In this document: positions 35,537 to 44,431 of the stretch, piece by piece | Numbering within the stretch: position 1 is the first letter of the stretch | How the letters are laid out: every line of letters begins with the position of its first letter | Assembly (NCBI RefSeq): GCF_030409835.1 | Contig: NZ_JAUFQO010000016.1 | Span: 558,001 to 622,000, forward strand | Source: Lutimonas halocynthiae | GTDB lineage: Bacteria > Bacteroidota > Bacteroidia > Flavobacteriales > Flavobacteriaceae | Length of the DNA stretch: 64,000 nucleotides | Reading direction: 5' to 3' | The notes under the pieces: model-generated | Databases searched by the model: none | The model's input: only the letters and a program-made list of their open reading frames with translations | Told to the model about the DNA's origin: nothing | Position numbers and translations under genes: made by a program

Positions 35537-36337
35537 ATGAAAAAGACATTTCTCGTTACAGTTTTTCTTTTGATTAGCTTATCGATGCAGTCTCAGGTAT
35601 TGATAGCCCTTCTTTTGGGCAAGTCTCTAAATACAGGTAAAATTGAATTCGGACTGGATGGAGGGGTTAACTATGCCAGTATCAGCGGGATGGAATCAAG
35701 TAGCTGGTATCGAAAATGGAACCTGGGTTTCTATTTCGATATAAAAATGAAAGAACAATGGTATTTTCATACGGGCGTGCTGGTTAAATCGGAACTGGGT
35801 TTGGATGATTTAGAAGAAAGAGATCTTGAATTTTTAAACGCAACAATCTATCCTTATGAAGGAGAATACAGTCAATCAATAAGTTATTTTTTGGTCCCTG
35901 CCCTCGCCAGGTATAAATTTGATAACCACATGTATGCTGAGCTTGGACCTCAGTTTGGTCTTGTATATAAGGCTAGTATTCAATTCAATTCTGACATTGA
36001 TGGGATTTCAATTAACGCGACAGAAGATAATAGAGATATGCTCAATAGGTTTGATATGGGTTTGGCTGCCGGAGCCGGCTATAGACTATTAAAGGGTCTC
36101 GGATGGACCATTGGTGCTCGTTATTACTATGGCTTTCTTGATGTTTATAAAGACAAATCAGGAACCAAAAACAGTGCCTTATTTCTAAAATTGAATGTAC
36201 CCATAGGTCTTAGTCAGGAAAAAAAGGATCAAGTCAAAAAATTTAAAGAGGCCAAAGGAGAGAAAAAAGCCGCAAAAAAAGAGGCAAGAAAAGAAGCGAA
36301 AGAAGGAAGCCAAGATGAAATAAAAGAAGACCAATAA
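35537..36337 (+). CDS. PorT-like beta-barrel protein with charged C-terminal tail
   Basis: A 266-residue outer membrane protein from the ATG at 35537 (signal MKKTFLVTVFLLISLSMQSQ). The 16 extra residues of the upstream ATG overlap the preceding gene and do not look like a signal. The barrel region (about 35-225) has GLDGGVNYASISG, LVPALARYKF and GARYYYG strands. Unusually, about 35 residues rich in Lys, Glu and Ala follow (KKAAKKEARKEAKEG) after the last strand, predicting a helical periplasmic tail. Its stop overlaps the next gene's ATG by one base, which argues for coupled expression. Confidence 0.75.
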   Translation: MKKTFLVTVFLLISLSMQSQVLIALLLGKSLNTGKIEFGLDGGVNYASISGMESSSWYRKWNLGFYFDIKMKEQWYFHTGVLVKSELGLDDLEERDLEFLNATIYPYEGEYSQSISYFLVPALARYKFDNHMYAELGPQFGLVYKASIQFNSDIDGISINATEDNRDMLNRFDMGLAAGAGYRLLKGLGWTIGARYYYGFLDVYKDKSGTKNSALFLKLNVPIGLSQEKKDQVKKFKEAKGEKKAAKKEARKEAKEGSQDEIKEDQ

Positions 36338-37395
36338 TGAATGATTTATTTATGACCATAGTTAAAAAAACTACTTTATTATTTTTTTTATCACTTCTAA
36401 TTCCCGTAACAACGCTTTGGGGTCAATATGTAAACACCAAAGTAAAGACAAAACATGAGGCTTATAAGGATAGCCTGAAGCAGGTAGAATACGATTATAT
36501 TTTCCCTATTCTCGGGCAAGGCGCCTATAAAAAAGGTTTTGACATACCCTACCCTGCTGGACTTATGGCTAACTTTATGTGGCTGCAGCAAAACTTGGTA
36601 TTTGACAATATGCAATTAGGAGTTAAAACAGATAACGTGGACATACCGCTTACTCCTGTTGATTTCATTGAATTTGGAGAAAATATCAATACTTCTTATG
36701 CCTATAACGTAAGGCCTGATCTTTGGGTTTTACCTTTTTTGAATGTCTATGGCATCTTTGGAGGCGGACAATCGAACACTGAGGTTAATATAATAGCTCC
36801 AATCTCACTGCTTTCTATTGTTGATCAGGATTTAAGAACTGCAGGAGTCGGGGTCATGGGAGCTGGAGGAATTGGCCCCATTTGGTTCTCTGTGGATGCG
36901 AACTGGACATGGAGTAAACCAGAATTATTAGATAAACCCGTCCAGGTAAATGTTCTTGGAATACGATTTGGGCATACCTTTACTTTCAAGGAGAAACCTG
37001 AGCGAAATTTTGCACTTTGGGCAGGCGCCATGAGTATGAAAATGAGTTCTGAGACATCGGGTGAAATTAAGTTAATTGATGCCTTACCGCCAGAGGCCTG
37101 GGAGCGAAAAGACGAAATCGTGACAGATTATTACGATTGGTATGAAAATGAGGCAACTCCACCTCAGAAAATTGTTGCTGATCAGGTGCTCACCCCTATT
37201 GTAGAAAGAATAGATGCCGCAGATGGCAGTACAATTATTCGTTACGGCATGGACAAACAGGTCGAGCAACAATGGAATGGCACTATTGGGGGTCAGTTCC
37301 AATTAAATAAAAGGTGGATGTTTAGATCTGAAGCTGGTCTTATTGGTAATAGAAAGTCATTTTTAGTATCTATCAATTACAGATTTCTTCTATAA
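36337..37395 (+). CDS. Putative outer membrane protein, unknown family
   Basis: A 352-residue exported protein I cannot assign to a named family. A signal peptide covers about 1-30 (ends TTLWGQ). The body has amphipathic beta-strands (NVRPDLWVLPFLNVYGIFGGGQ, PIWFSVDANWTWSKPEL) and ends in an aromatic beta-strand (SFLVSINYRFLL), typical of an outer membrane barrel. A Pro/acidic loop region (about 245-290) is predicted between strands. It starts at ATG 36337, overlapping the previous stop (a second ATG at 36352 is also possible). Probably co-expressed with the two preceding genes. Confidence 0.7.
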   Translation: MNDLFMTIVKKTTLLFFLSLLIPVTTLWGQYVNTKVKTKHEAYKDSLKQVEYDYIFPILGQGAYKKGFDIPYPAGLMANFMWLQQNLVFDNMQLGVKTDNVDIPLTPVDFIEFGENINTSYAYNVRPDLWVLPFLNVYGIFGGGQSNTEVNIIAPISLLSIVDQDLRTAGVGVMGAGGIGPIWFSVDANWTWSKPELLDKPVQVNVLGIRFGHTFTFKEKPERNFALWAGAMSMKMSSETSGEIKLIDALPPEAWERKDEIVTDYYDWYENEATPPQKIVADQVLTPIVERIDAADGSTIIRYGMDKQVEQQWNGTIGGQFQLNKRWMFRSEAGLIGNRKSFLVSINYRFLL

Positions 37396-37454
37396 ATCTT
37401 AAAATTTCCAAGTATAAATCCATTAATTTTCTGCTCTCCATTGACAGAAAAATG

Positions 37455-37462
37455 TATTTTTG
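37455..37462 (+). promoter_or_regulatory. Predicted -7 box (TATTTTTG) of the AlbA_2 gene
   Basis: TATTTTTG fits TAnnTTTG and lies 47 bases before the ATG at 37510. The -33 region is not convincing. Confidence 0.35.
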
Positions 37463-37509
37463 ATACTTAAAATTGTTTTAGAAATACTTCCCCTGCATAA
37501 TTTTGCATA

Positions 37510-39060
37510 ATGAGAAAATACATTCTATCTATACTACTGATAATCATAGGGTTAACTATAGTTGTTGTTAGTTACTTTAGACAAAACAACCCCACTTATG
37601 CTGAAGCTGCTTTCGCAACTCAGTCTGAAAAATTCGATTTGATTTTTGAAGAGTTTACTTCTGAGGTTAAAGAAAATATTTTTACGATTAAAAACAAATA
37701 CCCAATTAAGTTTGCCCTGAAAGATTCCTTGGTATACCGTGATTTTTTTCTTGAAAGACTGAGCAATTCAGAAGCAATAAATTCTATTGGCTATTTTCAA
37801 GGTGATAATAAAGTTGTAATTCGTAAAGAGAATTCAAGTTATGTTATGGCGGTTGAAGGTTTAACCAATTCGGAAGTTGTTAAATGGGAAAGGTTTGAAA
37901 AAGGTAAGAAAATTGGTAGTTGGTATGAGAGTTTTGAGAAATCCATTTACAATACCAGCTGGTACCAAGACCTTATGAGTCAAAATGAACAGCTCACTTG
38001 GTATCTTCGAAAAAGTGTAAATATTGATGATGCCAATAATCGGGTTGAATTGTTTTATGTTGGGTATTCTTATATGTTAAATAACTTGAAGACAACTATT
38101 GTTTTAGCTTATTCCAAAGAAAGGTTATTCCAAGAATTTGGTTTTACATCAAAAAAGGTACATCCTCGTCTTTCTTTTATGAATGTTGATGGGAAAGAAC
38201 TGCATCTCAATACAAATAAAACTGATCAAGAAAACGATAGTCTTTCCGCTCCTTTAATTGACAGTCTTCAAATTAGTATTGCTAATCATTTCAAGAATTT
38301 CAGAAACGTAGCCCAAGGATCTTTTAATTTTAAATTCAAAAACGAAGTATATTGGAATTCGTTTAAGCGACTTTCTGGAGAAAATGGTATCCAATATTAT
38401 CTTTTCACAGTTCCTAGCAACCAATTACTCCCAAGTACAAATTCACTTTTTACTGATTACAGCTCTTGGTTTGCAATAGCTTTGATCATTATAGGTTTGA
38501 TCATATTATTCATAAGAAAACGTTTCTTTTATTTACCGAATAAGATGGAAATACCGCCCGTAACGGAGTTATTGAAAGAAGATGAAAACAGGTACTTAGA
38601 GTTCAAATCTTCTCTTAGATGGGATTACAGACAAGAAAAAGTGAATCCAGAGTTGGAAAAGGTAATTATGAAAACGATTGCTGCTTTTGGAAATACTGAT
38701 GGAGGTATTCTGCTAATAGGAGTTGATGATGATAAGAACATAGTGGGTCTTGAGAACGATTTTCAATCCCTCAAAAGAACAGATGCAGATTATTACGAAG
38801 TACACCTTAGAAATATCATGCATAAATTAATGGGCGTAAAATATGTTAGCAAATATATCAGAACCCAATTTGAAACCGTGGATGAAAAAAAAGTGATTTG
38901 TAAGATTAAAGTCATTTCTGCCAAAGAGCCCTTATATATAAAATACCCTAACAAGAATGGGCAACAAGAAGAGAAATTCTATGTACGAAGCGGTAATTCA
39001 TCGCATGAAATAAAATCGATAAGGGAAATCAATGATTATATAAATTCCAAATTTAAATAA
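37510..39060 (+). CDS. Membrane-anchored AlbA_2 (Schlafen-type) domain protein with extracytoplasmic sensor region
   Basis: A 516-residue protein. One helix at about 6-23 and a second at about 317-335 (WFAIALIIIGLIILF, then basic RKRFF) bracket an approximately 290-residue extracytoplasmic region, the layout of a receptor. The cytoplasmic part (about 355-516) is a Schlafen AlbA_2 domain: YLEFKSSLRW near 363, AAFGNTDGGILLIGVDDD near 390-407, and a C-terminal FYVRSGNSSHEIK. AlbA_2 domains occur in putative DNA or nucleotide-binding regulators, usually soluble. No kinase, HTH or GGDEF domain is present. The start is ATG. The DUF4421 gene follows 4 bases after its stop. Signal and output are unknown. 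Confidence 0.8.
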   Translation: MRKYILSILLIIIGLTIVVVSYFRQNNPTYAEAAFATQSEKFDLIFEEFTSEVKENIFTIKNKYPIKFALKDSLVYRDFFLERLSNSEAINSIGYFQGDNKVVIRKENSSYVMAVEGLTNSEVVKWERFEKGKKIGSWYESFEKSIYNTSWYQDLMSQNEQLTWYLRKSVNIDDANNRVELFYVGYSYMLNNLKTTIVLAYSKERLFQEFGFTSKKVHPRLSFMNVDGKELHLNTNKTDQENDSLSAPLIDSLQISIANHFKNFRNVAQGSFNFKFKNEVYWNSFKRLSGENGIQYYLFTVPSNQLLPSTNSLFTDYSSWFAIALIIIGLIILFIRKRFFYLPNKMEIPPVTELLKEDENRYLEFKSSLRWDYRQEKVNPELEKVIMKTIAAFGNTDGGILLIGVDDDKNIVGLENDFQSLKRTDADYYEVHLRNIMHKLMGVKYVSKYIRTQFETVDEKKVICKIKVISAKEPLYIKYPNKNGQQEEKFYVRSGNSSHEIKSIREINDYINSKFK

Positions 39061-39064
39061 TGTT

Positions 39065-40183
39065 TTGCTAGACAGTTGTAATATTAAACCCATTTATTAT
39101 ACCAGAATATTATGTCTGATATGCTTTATCGCCTTTAATATTCAATATTGTTTTGCCCAAGAAACAGTCGAAGAAATAGCCACTACTAGAGATACCCTTT
39201 CAAATGAATACATTATTGATCATAAAAAACAATTCAACGTTAAGCTTGAAGTTGGTAATGAAATTTCTTCGTTTAAACTTATTGAAAATAACACGGAAGT
39301 AGACTTAAGTCCTAGCCTGAATACCAGGTATGCAGTAGTTTTAAGTTATAAGTTTCTCTCAGTAAGAATTGGTATACGACCTAAAATATCCGATAGCGAA
39401 AAAGAAGAGAAAGGTGACTCTGACACCTTTAGACTTAGATTGCAACTTTTATTTGACAGCTGGAATCATGTTATTGAATACAATAAATACAGGGGTTTTT
39501 ATGTAGAAAATTCGAGTGACTATATTGGCAATACAAGCGGCAATTATATTCAGTTTCCAGATCTAACTACACATGTAGTGTTTGGTTCTTCTGTCTACAA
39601 ATTCAATAAGAACTACTCTATGAGAGCTATACAGTCTCAGACGGAGATTCAATCAAAAAGTGCGGGTTCATTTATGCCTGGACTAGCTTATACTTTTTAT
39701 AGCATCTCTGGTACAGACAAGATTAAAAATATTGAAGATGGTGAAACAATCACTAGAGATTACTACAATGAATATAGAGGCGTGAACCTGGCGCTGCAAT
39801 TCGGATATTATTACACTTTTGTTTTTCAAAAAAACTGGTTTCTAAATGGCTTTGGGATCCCTGCCGTAGGTGTTGACTTTTACTCGGTAGATTATAATAC
39901 ACCTGTGGGTCAAACTACAAGGAATTTTAAGGATTCCTTTTTCTCTCTTAGTTATGGTGCTGGAGTTGGCTATAACGCTAAAAAAATATTCTTTGGAGCC
40001 TTGTATAAAACCAGATTCTCGAATGAAAAATTTAGTTCCAGTCGATTACATATAATTCCAACAAAGGATGAGTTTAGTGTTTATTTTGGCTATAGATTCC
40101 GCGCCCCAAAAACGATCTCCAAACCGATAGATCTTATCGAAGATAAAGTACCCATCTTAAAAGATGATCACAATAAAAGGTGA
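39065..40183 (+). CDS. DUF4421-type outer membrane protein
   Basis: A 372-residue exported protein matching the DUF4421 type of Bacteroidota barrel. The hydrophobic N-terminus ends CFAQ (about residue 31), then beta-strand-rich sequence with Gly/aromatic alternation (MPGLAYTFYSISG, LALQFGYYYTF, YGAGVGYNAKKIFFGALYKTRF), ending VYFGYRFRAPKT and a short acidic/basic tail. The start is taken as TTG 39065, four bases after the AlbA_2 gene; no ATG lies before the signal. Function unknown; its position suggests co-expression with the AlbA_2 protein. It is convergent with rny. Confidence 0.72.
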   Translation: MLDSCNIKPIYYTRILCLICFIAFNIQYCFAQETVEEIATTRDTLSNEYIIDHKKQFNVKLEVGNEISSFKLIENNTEVDLSPSLNTRYAVVLSYKFLSVRIGIRPKISDSEKEEKGDSDTFRLRLQLLFDSWNHVIEYNKYRGFYVENSSDYIGNTSGNYIQFPDLTTHVVFGSSVYKFNKNYSMRAIQSQTEIQSKSAGSFMPGLAYTFYSISGTDKIKNIEDGETITRDYYNEYRGVNLALQFGYYYTFVFQKNWFLNGFGIPAVGVDFYSVDYNTPVGQTTRNFKDSFFSLSYGAGVGYNAKKIFFGALYKTRFSNEKFSSSRLHIIPTKDEFSVYFGYRFRAPKTISKPIDLIEDKVPILKDDHNKR

Positions 40184-40189
40184 TGACGA

Positions 40190-41749
40190 TTATTTTGCTA
40201 CATTCACAACCCTTGTTTCACGAATCACAGTAACCCTTACCTGACCTGGGTAAGTCATGTCATTCTGAATTTTTTGGGTAATATTGAATGACAACTCAGC
40301 AGCCTTGGTATCATCTACTTTATCACTTTCAACAATTACACGAAGTTCTCTACCAGCTTGAATAGCATAAGCTTTTTGAACGCCGTTAAATGAAAATGCC
40401 ACATCCTCGAGCTCCTTTAGTCTCTGGATATAAGAATCAACAACCTGTCTTCTTGCCCCTGGTCTTGCACCTGATATTGCATCACAAACCTGGATGATAG
40501 GCGCGTATAATGATTTCATTTCAACTTCATCATGGTGCGCTCCAATCGCGTTACAAACATCAGCCTTCTCGTTGTACTTTTCAGCCCACTGCATTCCTAA
40601 TATAGCATGTGGTAACTCTGTATCCGTATCCGGAACTTTTCCTATATCATGAAGCAATCCTGCTCTTTTTGCAATTTTTGGATTTAGGCCCAATTCAGAA
40701 GCCATTACTGCACAAAGATTAGCAACTTCTCTAGAATGTTGTAGAAGGTTTTGACCATAAGAAGATCTGTACTTCATTCTACCAACAGTCTTGATTAACT
40801 CAGGATGTAATCCATGTATACCAAGATCAATAACAGTTCGCTTACCAACTTCTATAATCTCTTCATTGATTTCTTTACTCGTTTTTGCTACAATCTCCTC
40901 TATCCTTGCCGGGTGAATTCTTCCATCCGTAACCAACTTATGCAAAGATAAACGTGCAATTTCTCTCCTCACCGGATCAAAACAAGATAATATAATAGCT
41001 TCAGGTGTATCATCAACAATAATCTCAACCCCGGTTGTAGATTCGATAGCTCTAATATTTCGACCTTCTCTTCCAATAATACGTCCTTTAACATCGTCAT
41101 TCTCAAGATTGAATACTGAGACACAATTGTCAATCGTTTGTTCAACACCTATACGCTGTATGGTATTTAAAACGATCTTCTTAGCTTCCTGTTGTGCACC
41201 CATTTTGGCTTCTTCCAAGGTGCTCTGCATAAACGACATGGCATCACTTTTAGCTTCCTCCTTTAAAGTTTCTACCAATTCCTTTTTAGCCTCTGTAGCT
41301 GACATACCTGAAAGTACTTCAAGCTGTTCAACTTGTCTTTTATGTAGTTTATCAATTTCAGACTTCTTTTTCTCAATGTGCTCCAGTCTGTTGCCTAGTT
41401 GTTTATTCTTATCTTCTAAGGATGCGTTTATTTTTTTATTTTTATCTAATTCTTGTGAAACTTTCGACTCTTTATCTCTGACTCTCTTCTCTGTTTCATT
41501 AATTTTTTTATCTCTTGAAATGATTACTTTTTCATGCTCAGATTTCAATTCTATAAACTTTTCTTTCGCCTGTAAAATTTTATCTTTCTTAATTCCATCT
41601 GCTTCTATTTTTGCTTCTTTCAATATAGTGGCAGATTGCTCTCGAACATTCTTAATTGTTGATGAAGCTTTCTTTTTCTCTAAAACTTTGGCAATAAAAT
41701 ATCCCAATATTAGGGCTACAATTGCTATACTTATTGTTGTTGCTATCAT
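40190..41749 (-). CDS. rny: Ribonuclease Y
   Basis: Membrane-anchored endoribonuclease that initiates mRNA decay. 519 residues from ATG 41749 ([21 protein letters not shown], a single N-terminal helix). The in-frame ATG at 41830 would add 27 residues and lies inside the 6S RNA candidate, so it is rejected. Seen: long Lys/Glu-rich coiled coil (about 25-190), KH domain with [15 protein letters not shown] near 218, HD domain with HSREVA and [10 protein letters not shown] (about 350-380), and the C-terminal conserved domain. The leader is very close to the 6S candidate's U-run (11 bases). Confidence 0.96.
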   Translation of the reverse strand: MIATTISIAIVALILGYFIAKVLEKKKASSTIKNVREQSATILKEAKIEADGIKKDKILQAKEKFIELKSEHEKVIISRDKKINETEKRVRDKESKVSQELDKNKKINASLEDKNKQLGNRLEHIEKKKSEIDKLHKRQVEQLEVLSGMSATEAKKELVETLKEEAKSDAMSFMQSTLEEAKMGAQQEAKKIVLNTIQRIGVEQTIDNCVSVFNLENDDVKGRIIGREGRNIRAIESTTGVEIIVDDTPEAIILSCFDPVRREIARLSLHKLVTDGRIHPARIEEIVAKTSKEINEEIIEVGKRTVIDLGIHGLHPELIKTVGRMKYRSSYGQNLLQHSREVANLCAVMASELGLNPKIAKRAGLLHDIGKVPDTDTELPHAILGMQWAEKYNEKADVCNAIGAHHDEVEMKSLYAPIIQVCDAISGARPGARRQVVDSYIQRLKELEDVAFSFNGVQKAYAIQAGRELRVIVESDKVDDTKAAELSFNITQKIQNDMTYPGQVRVTVIRETRVVNVAK

Positions 41750-41760
41750 AATGTATATAT

Positions 41761-41942
41761 AAAAAAAGCCTACATCGGCTACGGTTTTGTAAACTCCAAT
41801 TAACAAGTTTAGGACTAACTTAAAGGTCAAGTATCCAATTTTAAAGTGATAAAATCACTTACTTAGGCACGCTTTCACTCTAAAAACTCATCCTTTTTAA
41901 ATTGATAGTGTTGAGTTTAATAAACAAATAACTAATGTAGGC
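41761..41942 (-). ncRNA. ssrS: Candidate 6S RNA (ssrS), rod-shaped RNA between zapA and rny
   Basis: Read on the minus strand, the 5' arm GCCTACAT (41935-41942) pairs perfectly with ATGTAGGC (41768-41775), which is followed by seven T (41761-41767), a terminator-like 3' end. Inside it a second long-range stem, TAAACTC/GAGTTTA (41913-41919 with 41790-41796), is extended by TTTG/CAAA. At the centre sits a 7-bp hairpin (41844-41850 with 41854-41860, loop AAA), within about 3 bases of the midpoint. This closed rod of about 182 nt with an AT-rich interior fits 6S RNA, which binds the RNA polymerase holoenzyme. It lies between zapA and rny; zapA-6S linkage is known in Gammaproteobacteria. No covariance search was run. 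Confidence 0.72.
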
Positions 41943-41965
41943 AGTAAATTGTTTTTTTAAAGAAC

Positions 41966-42259
41966 TTATGCAAGATGCGAATCTAACAATTGATTCAATT
42001 CTAATAACTTGCTTTCGATTTGTCTCGAATCTTGACTTTCATTGACGTTTTTAACTTCCTTCTGCGATGCAAATTGCAAAGCACACATGGCTAAAACGTC
42101 TTGTTTATCTCTTACTTCATAATTCTGTTCAAATTGTTTCACCATTTCATTAATCTGCTTCACAGCCTTCCGAATACCTTCTTCCTCTCTCTCGTCTCTA
42201 ATGGTAAGCGGATAAACTCTATCTGCTATGGTTACTTTTATCTTCAGATTATTACTCAT
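41966..42259 (-). CDS. zapA: Cell division protein ZapA
   Basis: A 97-residue FtsZ-associated protein that bundles Z-ring filaments. Seen: N-terminal beta-hairpin (LKIKVTIADRVYPLTI), R/E-rich EREEEGIRKAVKQINEMVKQFEQNYEV helix (about 23-50), ALQFAS motif near 66-71 (KQDVLAMCALQFASQKEV), and a C-terminal coiled coil. The start is ATG. It follows the small coiled-coil gene by 8 bases and precedes the 6S RNA candidate, as zapA does in many bacteria. Confidence 0.9.
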   Translation of the reverse strand: MSNNLKIKVTIADRVYPLTIRDEREEEGIRKAVKQINEMVKQFEQNYEVRDKQDVLAMCALQFASQKEVKNVNESQDSRQIESKLLELNQLLDSHLA

Positions 42260-42267
42260 TTTATTTT

Positions 42268-42558
42268 CTAGTCACTTAATTGAACAATACATTTATCAAT
42301 TTCTCTGATCAAAGTATTTATTTTAAGCTTTGTTGCATGTTTGTCTTCTTTGCTGCCTACGATGGTGTTTGCAACTCGTAATGAATCATATTTTTTTTCT
42401 AATGAATCAATAACTTCCTGTTGCTTACTCAATTGTTGCTGAAGATTATTTTTTTGCTGCAATAATTTTAAATTCTCTTGTTGCAACATAGTATACTGAC
42501 CCAATATTCTTGAAAGCTTTGCTTCCAGATTGCTCACTATATCAAATAATTTATTCAT
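42268..42558 (-). CDS. Small coiled-coil protein upstream of zapA (ZapB-like position)
   Basis: A 96-residue, almost wholly helical protein with heptad patterns and a Gln-rich middle (LLQQKNNLQQQLSKQQEVIDSLE). The N-terminus is FDIVSNLEAKLSRILGQY, and the C-terminus reads TLIREIDKCIVQLSD. By size, coiled coil and adjacency to zapA (8 bases) it could be a division factor analogous to ZapB, but sequence alone does not prove homology. It starts with ATG, divergent from the M23 peptidase gene. Confidence 0.7.
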   Translation of the reverse strand: MNKLFDIVSNLEAKLSRILGQYTMLQQENLKLLQQKNNLQQQLSKQQEVIDSLEKKYDSLRVANTIVGSKEDKHATKLKINTLIREIDKCIVQLSD

Positions 42559-42719
42559 TAACCCAAAGAATCAAACAATTGCAACAAATTTAACATAGTT
42601 GGTCTTATAAAACAACTATTTTACAATAAATCCATAAAAAGTTAGACAAATTATTGAATCATAAACATTTAAAATTTTCATTTTTTTGTATCACCTCTTA
42701 TTATTATTTTAGCCCAATT

Positions 42720-44417
42720 ATGCGCAAAAAAATAGTTACCATTTTATTTTTGGGAATTGTTAATTTTATTTTTTCACAAAATGAATTACCTAAAGATTAT
42801 TTTACAAATCCATTAGAGATACCACTAGTGTTGTCTGGTACATTTGGTGAACTAAGAACAAATCATTTTCATGCCGGTCTGGATATTAAGACTCAGAAAG
42901 TTGAAGGACATAAGGTACTTTCGTCTGCTGATGGTTACGTATCCAGGATAAATGTATCCTTATGGGGTTATGGCAATGCCCTTTACATTACCCATCCGAA
43001 TGGCTACACGACTGTATATGGACATTTACAAAAATTTTCACCTGAAATAGACGCTTATGTGCGTAAAATGCAATACAAAAAAGAAAGTTTTTCAATTAGA
43101 CTCTATCCCAAACCTGATGAGCTTATTGTGAAAAAAGGTGCCTTAATAGCACTCAGTGGTAATTCAGGAAGCTCAGGCGGGCCACATCTCCACTATGAAA
43201 TTCGCGATGTAAAATCAAACATATTAAATCCAATGCTTTTGGGGATTAATGTGCCTGATCACAAAAACCCAACTATACAGAACGCATTCGCCTATTCTAA
43301 AAATGATAGTGCCCAGGTTAATCAATCATCAAAAAACGTACAACTGGTTTTTAGCAGACAATACGACGGAGACCTTTTGGCTAATACAATTTATGCGTTT
43401 GGAGAAATAGGTTTTGGCATCAATGCTTATGACCGTTTAGACGGAGCATTAAATAGAAATGGCTTGTATTCACTTGAAATGACTGTTAATGGAGAAAAAG
43501 TGTTTCAATTTACAGTCAACAAATTCTCGTTTGATGAATCAAGATTTATTAACTCTTATGTTGATTATGAAAGATTAATCACACTCAAACAAAGAGTGCA
43601 AAAATGTTTTGTAAATCATGACATGAATAATTTAAGCTTATACAAAAAGCTTGACAATAAGGGGTTTATTAATGTCAAAGATAGTCTTGAATATACGGTA
43701 TCAATAATAGCCAAAGACTTTGAAGGGAACAAAACAAGATTGATCATCCCCATTAAGGGAAAAAAGGATTCCATAATCATTCCTAAGGTTGTTAAAAAAA
43801 CACCTTACTTTTTTAAGGCCAATCAGCCAAATAGAATAAAAGATTCGGTAGTTACTGTAACCTTTCCAAAAAATATTTTCTACGAAGATTTCTATTTTGA
43901 TTACACCAACATAGACGGCATTGTTAAGCTACACAACAGCAGTGTTCCTGTCCATAAAAGTTTTAGAGTCGCATTTGATATCTCAAACTACAGCGAGGAT
44001 GAATTAAAGACTTTACACATTGCTAAGAAGAACAAATATGGCAAGTTGTATTATGTGAGCACCAAAAGAAAAGACAATACATTATACACTGTAAGTAAAA
44101 ATTTAGGTGAATACACGTTAATGTCTGACAACGTGAGTCCTACAATCAGAGCTTTAGGCTTTAAAAATGAGCAATGGCTAACTAAGTTTACAACGCTAAA
44201 AGTGAAGATTCACGATAAGGGTTCAGGCATTAAAACCTATCGAGGTGAAATTGACGGAGAATGGATTCGAATGGCTCTTAACCCAAAAACCGGGACCCTG
44301 ACCTACGATTTTAGTGATAAAAAACTGGAAGGAACCCTTCATAATTTAAAAGTAGTTGTGACAGATAATGTAAATAATTCCACTACATTTACAACCTCAT
44401 TTAACAAGAAAAACTAA
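42720..44417 (+). CDS. M23 family metallopeptidase (LytM-type endopeptidase)
   Basis: A 565-residue exported peptidase from ATG 42720 (signal MRKKIVTILFLGIVNFIFSQ). An upstream in-frame codon adds 22 residues before the signal and is rejected. The LytM domain is N-terminal: His51 and Asp55 (HAGLD), His102 (GHLQ), and His156-x-His158 (GPHLHYE), the full zinc and catalytic set, so the enzyme is predicted active on peptidoglycan cross-bridges. The long C-terminal part (about 190-565) is beta-rich with repeated Ig-like segments. It is followed 14 bases later by the TonB-dependent receptor gene. Confidence 0.88.
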   Translation: MRKKIVTILFLGIVNFIFSQNELPKDYFTNPLEIPLVLSGTFGELRTNHFHAGLDIKTQKVEGHKVLSSADGYVSRINVSLWGYGNALYITHPNGYTTVYGHLQKFSPEIDAYVRKMQYKKESFSIRLYPKPDELIVKKGALIALSGNSGSSGGPHLHYEIRDVKSNILNPMLLGINVPDHKNPTIQNAFAYSKNDSAQVNQSSKNVQLVFSRQYDGDLLANTIYAFGEIGFGINAYDRLDGALNRNGLYSLEMTVNGEKVFQFTVNKFSFDESRFINSYVDYERLITLKQRVQKCFVNHDMNNLSLYKKLDNKGFINVKDSLEYTVSIIAKDFEGNKTRLIIPIKGKKDSIIIPKVVKKTPYFFKANQPNRIKDSVVTVTFPKNIFYEDFYFDYTNIDGIVKLHNSSVPVHKSFRVAFDISNYSEDELKTLHIAKKNKYGKLYYVSTKRKDNTLYTVSKNLGEYTLMSDNVSPTIRALGFKNEQWLTKFTTLKVKIHDKGSGIKTYRGEIDGEWIRMALNPKTGTLTYDFSDKKLEGTLHNLKVVVTDNVNNSTTFTTSFNKKN

Positions 44418-44431
44418 TCATTGAGAATCCC

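Noticed and set aside
41109-41762. Plus-strand ORF of 217 codons
   Set aside because: Antisense to the coiled-coil part of rny; its Ser/Leu/Phe-rich composition is that of a reverse-complemented Lys/Glu-rich coiled coil.
41750-41830. N-terminal extension of rny to ATG 41830
   Set aside because: The extra residues run through the 3' part of the 6S candidate; the 519-residue form starting at 41749 is the normal RNase Y with its membrane helix first.
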